Position numbers and translations under genes: made by a program. Shown one piece after another: positions 1 to 5,305 of a stretch of 9,392 bases of DNA. Position 1 is the stretch's first letter. Every line of letters starts with the position of its first letter. This DNA is from CAZNMF01 sp964573795 (lineage in GTDB: Bacteria; Acidobacteriota; Vicinamibacteria; Vicinamibacterales; SCN-69-37): positions 1 to 9,392 of the forward strand of contig CAZNMF010000139.1 in the NCBI GenBank assembly GCA_964573795.1. The letters are read 5' to 3'. The notes beneath the pieces are model-generated. The model was given only the letters and a program-made list of their open reading frames with translations, did not search any database and was not told where the DNA came from.

Positions 1-22
1 TTGGCGTTGTGTAGCGCGGTGT

Positions 23-100
23 GGGGGCGCTTGGTGGCCGGGGCGGGGGGATGGGGGTGTGGGGGGTTTGGGGTTGGGGGCTGGGGGCTTGGGGCGACGC
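23..100 (+). repeat. G-run-rich segment with degenerate heptamers
   Basis: The plus strand carries eight runs of four or more G between 40 and 94 (40-43, 45-50, 53-57, 61-66, 70-73, 76-80, 83-87, 91-94), plus one at 23-27. This spacing could form G-quadruplexes. The last part, 67-94, reads as four 7-nt units (tttgggg, ttggggg, ctggggg, cttgggg). It is therefore a degenerate, reverse-oriented version of the C-rich heptamers at 223-243. No coding region that I can support covers 1-100. The segment could also be the edge of an intergenic region whose upstream gene lies outside the window. Confidence 0.6.
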
Positions 101-120
101 GCCGGGCCTGAAGGCCCGGC
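101..120. repeat. REP-like GA-loop palindrome, copy 1
   Basis: This is a perfect 9-bp inverted repeat (gccgggcct / aggcccggc) around a two-base GA centre, followed directly by ctaca. The element at 3057-3078 has the same plan: a GC-rich stem ending in a GGCY-GA-RGCC centre, followed by CTAC. The stem sequences differ but covary, which suggests a dispersed palindromic family rather than chance. It lies between the G-rich segment and the heptamer array upstream of gluQ. It could form a cruciform or an RNA hairpin. There is no T-tract, so it is not a classical intrinsic terminator. Confidence 0.7.
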
Positions 121-132
121 CTACATCCGTTC

Positions 133-247
133 GCCGTAAGCCGTAAGCCGTAAGCCACAAGCCGTTCGCCGTAAGCCAAAGCCGTAAGTCGCAAGCCACA
201 AGCCGTAAGTCCCAAGCCCCGCGCCCCAAGCCCCAAGCCCCAAGCCC
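133..247 (+). repeat. Heptanucleotide tandem array A (GCCNNAA units)
   Basis: About 16 consecutive units of period 7 fill this stretch. The commonest forms are gccgtaa (133, 140, 147, 168, 181, 202), gccacaa (154, 195) and gccccaa (223, 230, 237). Single deviants are gccgttc, gtcgcaa, gtcccaa and gccccgc, and one unit (175-180) is a base short. The register continues into gluQ: the next unit, 244-250, is gcccatg, so the start codon occupies the last three bases of a repeat unit. The unit gtaagcc recurs on the opposite strand in the array at 3482-3557. There are no unique spacers, so this is not a CRISPR array. The layout resembles the short tandem heptanucleotide repeats (STRRs) known from cyanobacteria, but relationship is not implied. 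Confidence 0.9.
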
Positions 248-1099
248 ATGCCCACCCGCTTCGCCCCCGCGCCGACCGGTTATCTGCACCTTGGACACGT
301 CGTCAACGCGCTGTACGTGTGGCAGTGGGGACGACGGCAGGGCGCGGAGGTGCTGCTGCGGATCGAGGACCACGATCGCCAGCGCGCGCGGCCGGAGTAC
401 GAGCGCGCGATCCTCGACGATCTCGACTGGCTCGGCTTCGTGCCCGATCGCTATCCCACCAGCGCGTTCCGGCATGGCCCGTGCGAGTCGCGTCAGAGCG
501 ACCGTGAGGCAATCTATCGTCGCGTGGCCGGCGATCTGATCGCGCGCGGCCTCGTCTATGGCTGCACGTGTACGCGGCAGGATCTTGCCCGTGCGCGCAG
601 CGACAATGCGCCCGTGCCGGGCGCGCCGGTGTATCCCGGCACGTGCCGCGACCGCGGCCTCGCGCCCGTCGACGGCGTCGCGTGGCGCGTGCGCATCGAC
701 GACACCGTCGAGCGTTTCGACGATGCGCTGTGCGGGCCGTGCGAGCAGCGTCCGGCGCGCGAGCACGGCGACGTGGTCATCCGCGATCGTCATGGCAACT
801 GGACGTATCAGTTCGCGGTAACGGTCGACGACCACGAACAGGGCGTCGATCTCGTCATTCGCGGCCGCGACCTGCTGGAGTCGACGGGCCTGCAGATCGC
901 GCTCGGACGTCTGATCGGCCGCACGGCGCCCGCGCGTTTCGCGCATCATGCGCTCGTGATGAAGTCGCCGAACCACAAGCTCAGCAAGTCCGACGGCGAT
1001 ACGGGTGTGCGCGAGATGCGCGCCGCGGGCTGGTCATCGGACGTGGTGATCGCCCGTGCGATGGCATCTATCCCGGCTGTCCAAACCCAGGGGTTTTAA
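248..1099 (+). CDS. gluQ: Glutamyl-Q tRNA(Asp) synthetase (GluQ-RS)
   Basis: The 283-residue product is the catalytic half of a class I glutamyl-tRNA synthetase with no anticodon-binding domain. This is the GluQ-RS architecture; full GltX is well over 450 residues. Visible motifs are the HIGH-like HLGH (14-17) near the N-terminus, RIEDHD (38-43) in the glutamate/ATP site, a Zn site C106-x-C108 with Y129 and C133 (the GluQ-RS Cys-x-Cys...Tyr-x3-Cys pattern), and the KMSKS-like KLSKS (244-248). By family knowledge it activates glutamate without tRNA and attaches it to queuosine-34 of tRNA(Asp) in the cytoplasm. The C-terminus after KLSKS is short (about 35 residues). The start is fixed by the HLGH position: an in-frame stop at 206-208 leaves ATG 248 as the only suitable codon. 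No Shine-Dalgarno is visible because heptamer repeats abut the ATG. Confidence 0.93.
   Translation: MPTRFAPAPTGYLHLGHVVNALYVWQWGRRQGAEVLLRIEDHDRQRARPEYERAILDDLDWLGFVPDRYPTSAFRHGPCESRQSDREAIYRRVAGDLIARGLVYGCTCTRQDLARARSDNAPVPGAPVYPGTCRDRGLAPVDGVAWRVRIDDTVERFDDALCGPCEQRPAREHGDVVIRDRHGNWTYQFAVTVDDHEQGVDLVIRGRDLLESTGLQIALGRLIGRTAPARFAHHALVMKSPNHKLSKSDGDTGVREMRAAGWSSDVVIARAMASIPAVQTQGF
1083..1097 (+). terminator. Weak hairpin with T-run at the gluQ stop
   Basis: AAACC / GGTTT can pair around a CAGG loop and is followed by four Ts that run into the gluQ stop codon. The stem is short and AT-rich, so this is at best a weak intrinsic terminator overlapping the end of the gene. It may be chance. Confidence 0.2.
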
Positions 1100-1171
1100 C
1101 TCCACCCGAGATTACCGGACACCGGCCTATTAACTATGAAAAACATACGACCTACCGATGGACAGGCGGGA

Positions 1172-1203
1172 TATACTTGCTTCTCGTTAGTCCAATTCGG
1201 AGG
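1172..1203 (+). promoter_or_regulatory. Possible -10 (TATACT) and clear Shine-Dalgarno for the basic-protein gene
   Basis: The 109-nt gap after gluQ is more AT-rich than its surroundings. TATACT at 1172-1177 resembles a sigma-70 -10 box, although no good -35 lies at the usual spacing. GGAGG at 1199-1203 is a strong ribosome binding site 5 nt before GTG 1209 and decides that start. The Shine-Dalgarno is secure; the promoter is tentative. Confidence 0.45.
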
Positions 1204-1208
1204 TCGCA

Positions 1209-1682
1209 GTGGCAAAAGAGAGATCAGCGTCCACGGACGCGAGCACGAGCACGGCCAAGACGCTGGGCGTCGCCTTGGACCACATCGGCGAGCGCGTCGC
1301 CGCGTGGCGTCAGCAGCACGCGCAGATCGTCGCGGACATCCGCCTCGTCGTCGATCGCGCGAGCAAGATGCTCGCAGACGTGGGTGAAGCGGTGGCGGCG
1401 CCGAGCCGCGCCCGCGCCAGCGCGCCCGCGGGCGCGCCGGTGCGCGCACGTCGTGGCGGGCGTCCCAAGGGCTATCGCATCTCGGAGGCAACGCGCGCGA
1501 AGCTGCGCGCCGCATGGGCGCAACGGAAGGCGGCCAGCGGAGGCGGCGCGGCGTCGAGCGCAGCGCCGGCGCGCAAAGGACGACGCAAGCGCACGATGTC
1601 CGCCGAGGCCCGCGCCCGCATCGCCGCGGCGCAGAAGAAGCGCTGGGCCGCCGTCAGGAAGGCCAAGGCCAGCGAGAGCTAG
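1209..1682 (+). CDS. Small basic Ala/Lys/Arg-rich protein with two NUMOD3-like motifs, putative nucleic-acid binding
   Basis: The product is 157 residues, highly basic and of low complexity. Residues about 18-64 look helical, with a possible coiled coil. An Ala/Pro/Arg linker follows, then RRGGRPKG (81-88), which resembles an AT-hook core (RGRP). Two similar segments come next: ISEATRAKLRAAWAQRKAA (91-109) and SAEARARIAAAQKKRWAAV (131-149). Both fit the pattern S-x-E-x-R-A-(K/R)-(L/I)-x-A-A-x-x-x-(R/K)-(K/W). NUMOD3 modules, DNA-binding motifs of some homing endonucleases, look like this, but no nuclease domain is present here. A histone-H1-like or nucleoid-associated role is my inference. 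The GTG start is chosen for GGAGG 5 nt upstream. The stop lies 37 nt before the VWFA gene, so the two may be co-transcribed. Confidence 0.75.
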   Translation: MAKERSASTDASTSTAKTLGVALDHIGERVAAWRQQHAQIVADIRLVVDRASKMLADVGEAVAAPSRARASAPAGAPVRARRGGRPKGYRISEATRAKLRAAWAQRKAASGGGAASSAAPARKGRRKRTMSAEARARIAAAQKKRWAAVRKAKASES

Positions 1683-1719
1683 AATCGAGCGAGCGCCGCC
1701 TGGAGCGGCGCACACAGCC

Positions 1720-3039
1720 ATGCACCGGCAAGCGAGACGCGTTGGACTGGGAGTGGTCCTCCTGACCCTCGGCGTCTCGCTGCGCCTGCTCGCGCAGGGC
1801 CAGACGCCGACCTTCCGCGCGGCCGTCGACCTGATCGCCGTCGACGTCCAGGTCGTCGACAAGGACGGCACGCCTATTCGCGCCCTGGCGCCGGGCGACT
1901 TCGACGTCACCATCAGCGGCCACCGCCGCCGCGTCGTCTCCGCAGACTTCATCGAGAGCACCACCGTCGACGGCCGATCGCTCGATCGCACGGCGGCCGT
2001 CGCGCCCGGGCCGCAAGCCACGAACCAGTGGCTCGATCGCTCGGACGCGGCGCGCACGTACGTGCTCGTGTTCGACGTCGACAGCTTCACCGTCGGCGAG
2101 TCGCGCGACGTCGTCGCAGCCGCGCGCGGGTTCATCCGCCGCCTCCAGCCCGCCGACCGTGTCGGCCTCTACACGTTCCCCGTCGGCGCGCGCGTCGAGC
2201 CGACGATCGATCACGCCGCAGTCAGCGCGGCCGTCGACACGATCGTCGGAGTGACGCAACAGATGCCGGGCAGCTTCAACCTGACGCCGTCCGAGATCAT
2301 CGACATCACAGCGGAAACGACCCAATCGCGCGTGAGCGCCCTCGGACGTCCGCAGGGCCCCGGGCCCGTCCCCGGCGCACCGGCGCTGGCCGGCAACGAA
2401 GGCAGCGTCACGCGCCGCGTGCAGCAGCGCGAGTGCGGCACCGACGTCCGCTGCGTCGACGAGATTCAGACCGAGGCGCAATCGCTGGCGTTCTATCTCG
2501 AAGGCCGCGCGACCGAGGGCCTCAACGGCCTGCGCGCGCTGATTCGGCTGCTCTCCGTCGAGCCAGGCCGCAAGACGATGGTGATGTTCAGCGCGGGCAT
2601 TCCGACGACGGATCGGCCCGGCGGACGGCCCGACGTCGGCGATCTCGCGAAAGAGCTGGGACAGGACGCCGCGGCAACCAACACGACGATTTACGTGCTG
2701 CACCTCGACATGAGCGCGTGGCGGCAGATGGCCGCCGAGACGCGCAAGACCAACGCGATGCCGGTTTCCACGAGCCGCGATCATGCCGTCACGGGCCGGC
2801 TGCTCTCCGAGTTTTCCGGCGCATCCGGCGGCGCGCTCATCCGTGTCGTGATGGGCGGGGGCGACTTCGCCCTCAATCGCGTGCTGCGCGAGACCTCGTC
2901 GCACTACCTCCTCGGCGTCGAGCCGGCCGACAGCGATCGCGATGGCAAGCTGCGCGATCTGCGCGTGAAGGTTTCGCGCAAGGGCGCGACGATCCGCAGC
3001 CGCATCTGGGTCGTCGTCCCGCCCAAGCCGGAGGCATGA
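1720..3039 (+). CDS. Secreted VWFA-related acidobacterial domain protein
   Basis: The product is 439 residues. A signal peptide (basic RQARR, then a hydrophobic stretch at 9-24, with cleavage probably near AQG 25-27) points to export. A beta-rich segment, VDLIAVDVQVVDKDG (36-50), precedes the von Willebrand A core and is typical of the VWFA-related acidobacterial family (TIGR03436-type). The core begins at TYVLVFDVDSFT (113-124), so the MIDAS DxSxS is altered to D119-x-D121-S122. ADRVGLYTF (145-153) and KTMVMFSAG (285-293) supply further Rossmann strands. The end, HYLLGVEP (395-402) followed by a DGKLRDLRVKV-type strand, is the usual C-terminus. C239 and C245 could form a disulfide. The function is unknown; members are probably extracytoplasmic binding proteins. 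The open frame extends far upstream through gluQ, but ATG 1720 directly precedes the signal peptide. Only a distant GGAG (1702-1705) is visible as a ribosome site. Confidence 0.88.
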   Translation: MHRQARRVGLGVVLLTLGVSLRLLAQGQTPTFRAAVDLIAVDVQVVDKDGTPIRALAPGDFDVTISGHRRRVVSADFIESTTVDGRSLDRTAAVAPGPQATNQWLDRSDAARTYVLVFDVDSFTVGESRDVVAAARGFIRRLQPADRVGLYTFPVGARVEPTIDHAAVSAAVDTIVGVTQQMPGSFNLTPSEIIDITAETTQSRVSALGRPQGPGPVPGAPALAGNEGSVTRRVQQRECGTDVRCVDEIQTEAQSLAFYLEGRATEGLNGLRALIRLLSVEPGRKTMVMFSAGIPTTDRPGGRPDVGDLAKELGQDAAATNTTIYVLHLDMSAWRQMAAETRKTNAMPVSTSRDHAVTGRLLSEFSGASGGALIRVVMGGGDFALNRVLRETSSHYLLGVEPADSDRDGKLRDLRVKVSRKGATIRSRIWVVVPPKPEA

Positions 3040-3056
3040 CGCGCGCGTTCCGGGGC

Positions 3057-3078
3057 CCGCAGGGCTGAAGCCCTGCGG
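3057..3078. repeat. REP-like GA-loop palindrome, copy 2, in a convergent gap
   Basis: This is a perfect 10-bp inverted repeat (ccgcagggct / agccctgcgg) around a GA centre, followed by CTACGGCTACG. It is the same design as the element at 101-120. It fills most of the 61-nt gap between the ends of the VWFA gene (+) and padR (-), where a symmetric hairpin could act as a bidirectional terminator or a mRNA 3'-end stabiliser. No T-tract follows on either strand. Confidence 0.7.
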
Positions 3079-3100
3079 CTACGGCTACGTCGATCTGAGC

Positions 3101-3439
3101 CTATGCTTCCCCCTTCGCCGACAGGAACCGCGCCAGGATCTCCGTCGTCGTCAGCCACTCGCCGGTCTCTTTCGCGGTCTGCTTCCGGCCCGCGCGGGTC
3201 AGCGTGTAGAACTTGGCCTTGCGGTTGTTCTCGGACGTGCCCCACGTCGAGCGGATGTAGCCTTCCTGCTCGAGCTTCAGCAGCGCCGGATAGAGCGTGC
3301 CGTAGTTGAGGGACAGCAGATGGCCGCTCGTCTGCTCGATCCGCCGCGCGACGCCGTAGCCGTGCATCGGCCCCATCGTCTCGAGCGTCTTCAGCACCAT
3401 CAGCGCGAGCGTGCCCTGCCAGACTTCGGTCTTGCCCAT
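3101..3439 (-). CDS. PadR-family transcriptional regulator, acidobacterial subfamily
   Basis: The 112-residue product is a winged-helix regulator covering the PadR domain. Hallmarks are LMVLKTLETMGPMHGYGVAR (13-32) for the first helices and YGTLYPALLKLEQEGYI (46-62) for the recognition helix and entry to the wing. WGTSENNRKAKFYTLTRAG (66-84) is the wing with the SENNR motif characteristic of the acidobacterial subfamily (TIGR03433-type), and a short C-terminal dimerisation helix follows. Such regulators often sit beside large ABC-type permeases; none is present here, so the target is unknown. The start is supported by AGGAG on the minus strand (complement of 3449-3453), 9 nt before the ATG. 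It is convergent with the VWFA gene and divergent from the NusG-like gene. Autoregulation is plausible from the palindrome just upstream. Confidence 0.92.
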   Translation of the reverse strand: MGKTEVWQGTLALMVLKTLETMGPMHGYGVARRIEQTSGHLLSLNYGTLYPALLKLEQEGYIRSTWGTSENNRKAKFYTLTRAGRKQTAKETGEWLTTTEILARFLSAKGEA

Positions 3440-3448
3440 GCGGCGCGT

Positions 3449-3472
3449 CTCCTATTGTCTTGCCATATGGTA
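3449..3472 (-). promoter_or_regulatory. padR ribosome site and candidate operator palindrome
   Basis: The Shine-Dalgarno AGGAG is the complement of 3449-3453. About 10 nt further upstream, 3461-3472 (TGCCATATGGTA) is a 12-bp palindrome with a single mismatched pair and a perfect 8-bp core, CCATATGG. PadR dimers bind dyads of this size close to their own promoters, so this is a reasonable autoregulatory operator. No direct evidence of binding exists in the sequence. Confidence 0.35.
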
Positions 3473-3481
3473 GTGCGGAAC

Positions 3482-3557
3482 GGCTTGAGGCTTACGGCTT
3501 ACGGCTTGAGGCTTGAGGCTTGAGGCTTGAGGAAGTTACTTCTGGCTTCTGGCTTCG
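3482..3557 (-). repeat. Heptanucleotide tandem array B (GGCTTNN units)
   Basis: Seven perfect consecutive 7-nt units occupy 3482-3530: ggcttga, ggcttac twice, then ggcttga four times. After a 13-nt interruption, two more units follow (ggcttct 3544-3550, ggcttcg 3551-3557). Read on the minus strand the units are TCAAGCC and GTAAGCC. The latter is the same unit, cyclically, as gccgtaa of the array at 133-247. The array lies in the divergent region between padR and the NusG-like gene, 43 nt upstream of the padR start. Confidence 0.9.
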
Positions 3558-3590
3558 AACGTCTAACTTTTCCTGGATCTGAGATACACT

Positions 3591-3757
3591 CCGTCCCCCC
3601 GGGACCGGCGCGCGCGCCGGCGGATCTCTCCCCCGGTCCGTTCTTCCCTCCCCCGGCGCTGTCTGTCCGTGGGCGGTTCGTCGCAAGTCGGGTTCTAACG
3701 TCGTCGCCGGGTCGGATCTCGATCAGAGCCGGCGATCCATCCGTGGAGGTGTCCGGG
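3591..3757 (+). promoter_or_regulatory. Leader of the NusG-like gene with a strong palindrome and Shine-Dalgarno
   Basis: This gene-free stretch holds a perfect 16-bp palindrome, ccggcgcgcgcgccgg (3605-3620). It also holds an alternative pairing, ggaccgg (3602-3608) with ccggtcc (3633-3639), that overlaps it and could switch structures. TACACT at 3585-3590 is a possible -10 box without a good -35. GGAGG at 3745-3749 lies 8 nt before GTG 3758 and sets the start of the gene. Apart from these I see no coding signal. Confidence 0.4.
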
Positions 3758-4249
3758 GTGGCCGAGGCGTGGTTTGCCGTTCGCACGCGTGCACGGGCGG
3801 AGAAGGCCGTGCGCGACTATCTCGGCACCCGGGTGCCCCAGGTCTTCCTCCCGACCGTCACCCGCTGGAGCCGCTGGAAAGACCGCAAGAAGGCCGTCGA
3901 GTGGCCGCTATTCACCGGATACTGCTTCGCGCACTTCGATCCAGCCGACCACTTTGCCGTCGTCACGTGTCCGGGCGTCGCCGGCATCATCTCGCATGCG
4001 GGCAAGCTCGCCGAAGTGCCCGATCACGAGGTCGAGAGCCTGCGGACGCTCGTCTCGAGCGAGTTGCAGTACGACCCGGCGCCGTTCATCAAGGAAGGCG
4101 ATCCGGTGCTTGTGGTCCACGGCCCGTTGCGGGGTGTGATCGGCCGGCTCGTGAAGAAGGGCGAGCACGCGCGCCTCGTGCTCTCGGTCGATCTGCTGTC
4201 CCGGGCCGTCAGCGTCACGGTCGATGCGGCCGACGTGAAAGCGTTGTAA
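3758..4249 (+). CDS. NusG-paralogue antiterminator (UpxY/RfaH-like)
   Basis: The product is 163 residues, a normal size for specialised NusG paralogues. The NGN domain starts at once with AWFAVRTRARAEKAV (4-18) and continues through LPTVTRWSRWKDRKK (31-45) and PLFTGYCFAHF (50-60), the PLFPGYvF-type signature. CPGVAGIIS (71-79) follows. A KOW domain begins at GDPVLVVHGPLRGVIG (114-129). By family knowledge these proteins ride on RNA polymerase and suppress pausing or termination in long surface-polysaccharide operons. Its place directly before the EPS genes fits that role. I chose GTG 3758 because GGAGG lies 8 nt upstream and the NGN domain begins there. An open frame continues back to 3527, but that part is proline-rich, unlike any NGN sequence, and runs into the heptamer array. 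It is distinct from housekeeping NusG, which is usually beside secE/rplK. Confidence 0.88.
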   Translation: MAEAWFAVRTRARAEKAVRDYLGTRVPQVFLPTVTRWSRWKDRKKAVEWPLFTGYCFAHFDPADHFAVVTCPGVAGIISHAGKLAEVPDHEVESLRTLVSSELQYDPAPFIKEGDPVLVVHGPLRGVIGRLVKKGEHARLVLSVDLLSRAVSVTVDAADVKAL

Positions 4250-4588
4250 ATCCTGCGCAAATCCGGCATGACGTCCCGTATGCGTGTTGCACCCCCCTCC
4301 AGCACTGTGTTAGTTTCCGCACGGGTTTTCGAGAGGTATAGCCGCTCGAGCGATTGTGCGGCTTCGGCGCTCCGAAAGGCGACCTAAGTTCTTCTATCGG
4401 CAGACTTTTTCGGATCACACGCACCAGCGGCAGCGACTTGGACCGGGAACCAGGTTTGCCTGTGGTGTCTCTCCAACCCGAACGCCGGGCACGTTCGTCT
4501 CGGGCCGCGAGCGCGGCAAAGCTCGACAACTGTAAGTGACGGGGCGAAGCCATATCGAGCCATTCGTTCTGTCGACCGGTCTGTTTCG
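4250..4588 (+). promoter_or_regulatory. Gene-free leader between the NusG-like gene and the EPS operon, hairpin-rich
   Basis: These 339 nt have no supportable gene. They contain a perfect palindrome cgctcgagcg (4343-4352) and a hairpin ttcgg-cgct-ccgaa (4363-4376). Further on are cgaacg-N7-cgttcg (4479-4497), gccgc-gagc-gcggc (4504-4517) and a longer-range stem gctcga/tcgagc (4521-4526 with 4555-4560). The density of perfect small stems suggests a structured 5' untranslated RNA for the export operon, possibly where the NusG paralogue is recruited. I do not find a convincing ops/JUMPStart element. There is no visible Shine-Dalgarno before the ATG at 4589. Confidence 0.45.
4445..4460 (+). promoter_or_regulatory. 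Candidate sigma-54 promoter (-24/-12)
   Basis: GGGAAC-N5-TTGC at 4445-4459 keeps the invariant GG, 10-nt spacer and GC of sigma-54 promoters. It matches TGGCAC-N5-TTGC at 8 of 10 informative positions. It lies 129 nt upstream of the export gene. XrtA-associated EPS loci in proteobacteria often involve RpoN and the PrsK/PrsR pair, which makes the match worth noting. A single short match in GC-rich DNA can easily be chance. Confidence 0.2.
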
Positions 4589-5275
4589 ATGACTACACAG
4601 CGAGGATCTCTCAACGGCGCGCCGGTGCGGACCGGTGCTCGGCGCTCGAGCTTCCGCGTGCTGACGGGCGTCGCCGCGCTGGCGTTGGCACTGGCGCAGC
4701 CGTCGGCGGTCGACGCCCAGTCCCCCACGCCGGCCCCGCCCGCGGCGCCGGCGCAGAATCAGAATCAGACCGCGGCGGGCGTCCCGCTGCCTAGCGACTA
4801 CGTCATCGGCCCGGAAGACATGCTCGACGTCGTCTTCTGGACGGCCAAGGAGATGTCTCACCAGGTGCTCGTGCGGCCTGACGGCAAGATCTCGCTGCCG
4901 CTCATCGACGACATCCAGGCCGCCGGACTGACGCCGGAGCAGCTCGCGACCTCGCTCAAGAAGGCCGCGGAGCAGTTCGTCCACGACGGCAACGCGACGG
5001 TCATCGTCACGGCGATCCACAGCCGCAAGTTCTACATCGTCGGTGAGGTCTCGAAACCCGGCACGTTCACCCTCGGCAGCGAGATGACCGTACTGCAGGC
5101 ACTGGGCGAAGCGGGCGGGTTCCTCGAGGGCGCCAACAAGGGCGACGTGACGATCGTGCGCAACGACGCCGGCGGTGAGCGCCGGCTCAAGTTCAACTAC
5201 AACGATGTGCTCCGCGGGAAGAACATCGGGCAGAACATCAAGCTGCTGCCCGGCGACACGATCCTCGTTCGCTAG
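4589..5275 (+). CDS. Wza-type polysaccharide export protein (Poly_export + one SLBB)
   Basis: The product is 228 residues. A signal peptide (basic RR at 18-19, hydrophobic 24-36, likely cleavage after VDA 41-43) is followed by a Pro/Gln/Ala linker to about residue 65. The Poly_export domain then starts at YVIGPEDMLDVVFW (71-84) and contains VRPDGKISLPLI (95-106), ending near 142. A single SLBB domain follows: YIVGEVSKPGTF (149-160) and LGEAGGF (172-178). The C-terminus ends in the PGDTILVR signature (221-228). E. coli Wza has about 380 residues, more SLBB-like domains and a C-terminal helix that crosses the outer membrane; both features are absent here. There is no lipobox cysteine. This short form is typical of export proteins in XrtA/PEP-CTERM-type EPS loci, where it probably forms a periplasmic ring at the exit pore. 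The next gene begins 30 nt downstream. Confidence 0.92.
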   Translation: MTTQRGSLNGAPVRTGARRSSFRVLTGVAALALALAQPSAVDAQSPTPAPPAAPAQNQNQTAAGVPLPSDYVIGPEDMLDVVFWTAKEMSHQVLVRPDGKISLPLIDDIQAAGLTPEQLATSLKKAAEQFVHDGNATVIVTAIHSRKFYIVGEVSKPGTFTLGSEMTVLQALGEAGGFLEGANKGDVTIVRNDAGGERRLKFNYNDVLRGKNIGQNIKLLPGDTILVR

Positions 5276-5305
5276 GCCGGGCCGGCGCCGCCGCGGTGCG
5301 ACACG

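Noticed and set aside
133..247. CRISPR array
   Set aside because: The repeats are 7 nt long and contiguous, with no unique spacers.
248..1099. Full glutamyl-tRNA synthetase (gltX) or a truncated gltX pseudogene
   Set aside because: The length, the absence of an anticodon-binding domain and the Cys-x-Cys...Tyr-x3-Cys zinc site fit intact GluQ-RS.
568..1719. Upstream extension of the VWFA reading frame through gluQ and the basic-protein gene
   Set aside because: The translated extension is Arg/Ala-rich out-of-frame sequence, and the signal peptide begins exactly at ATG 1720.
3527..3757. N-terminal extension of the NusG-like protein starting in the heptamer array
   Set aside because: It is a proline-rich stretch with no NGN similarity. 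GGAGG at 3745-3749 points to GTG 3758, where the conserved domain begins.
4515..4552. Class I c-di-GMP (GEMM) riboswitch in the EPS leader
   Set aside because: GGCAAA (4515-4520) and GACG...GAAGCCA (4538-4552) resemble GEMM elements. However, there is a 3-nt insertion, the CAAAGCC core is altered, and no closing hairpin with a GAAA loop can be drawn between them. An Infernal search with RF01051 would settle it.
4250..4588. ops/JUMPStart element for RfaH-type recruitment
   Set aside because: No GGCGGTAG-like core was found by eye on the plus strand of the leader.
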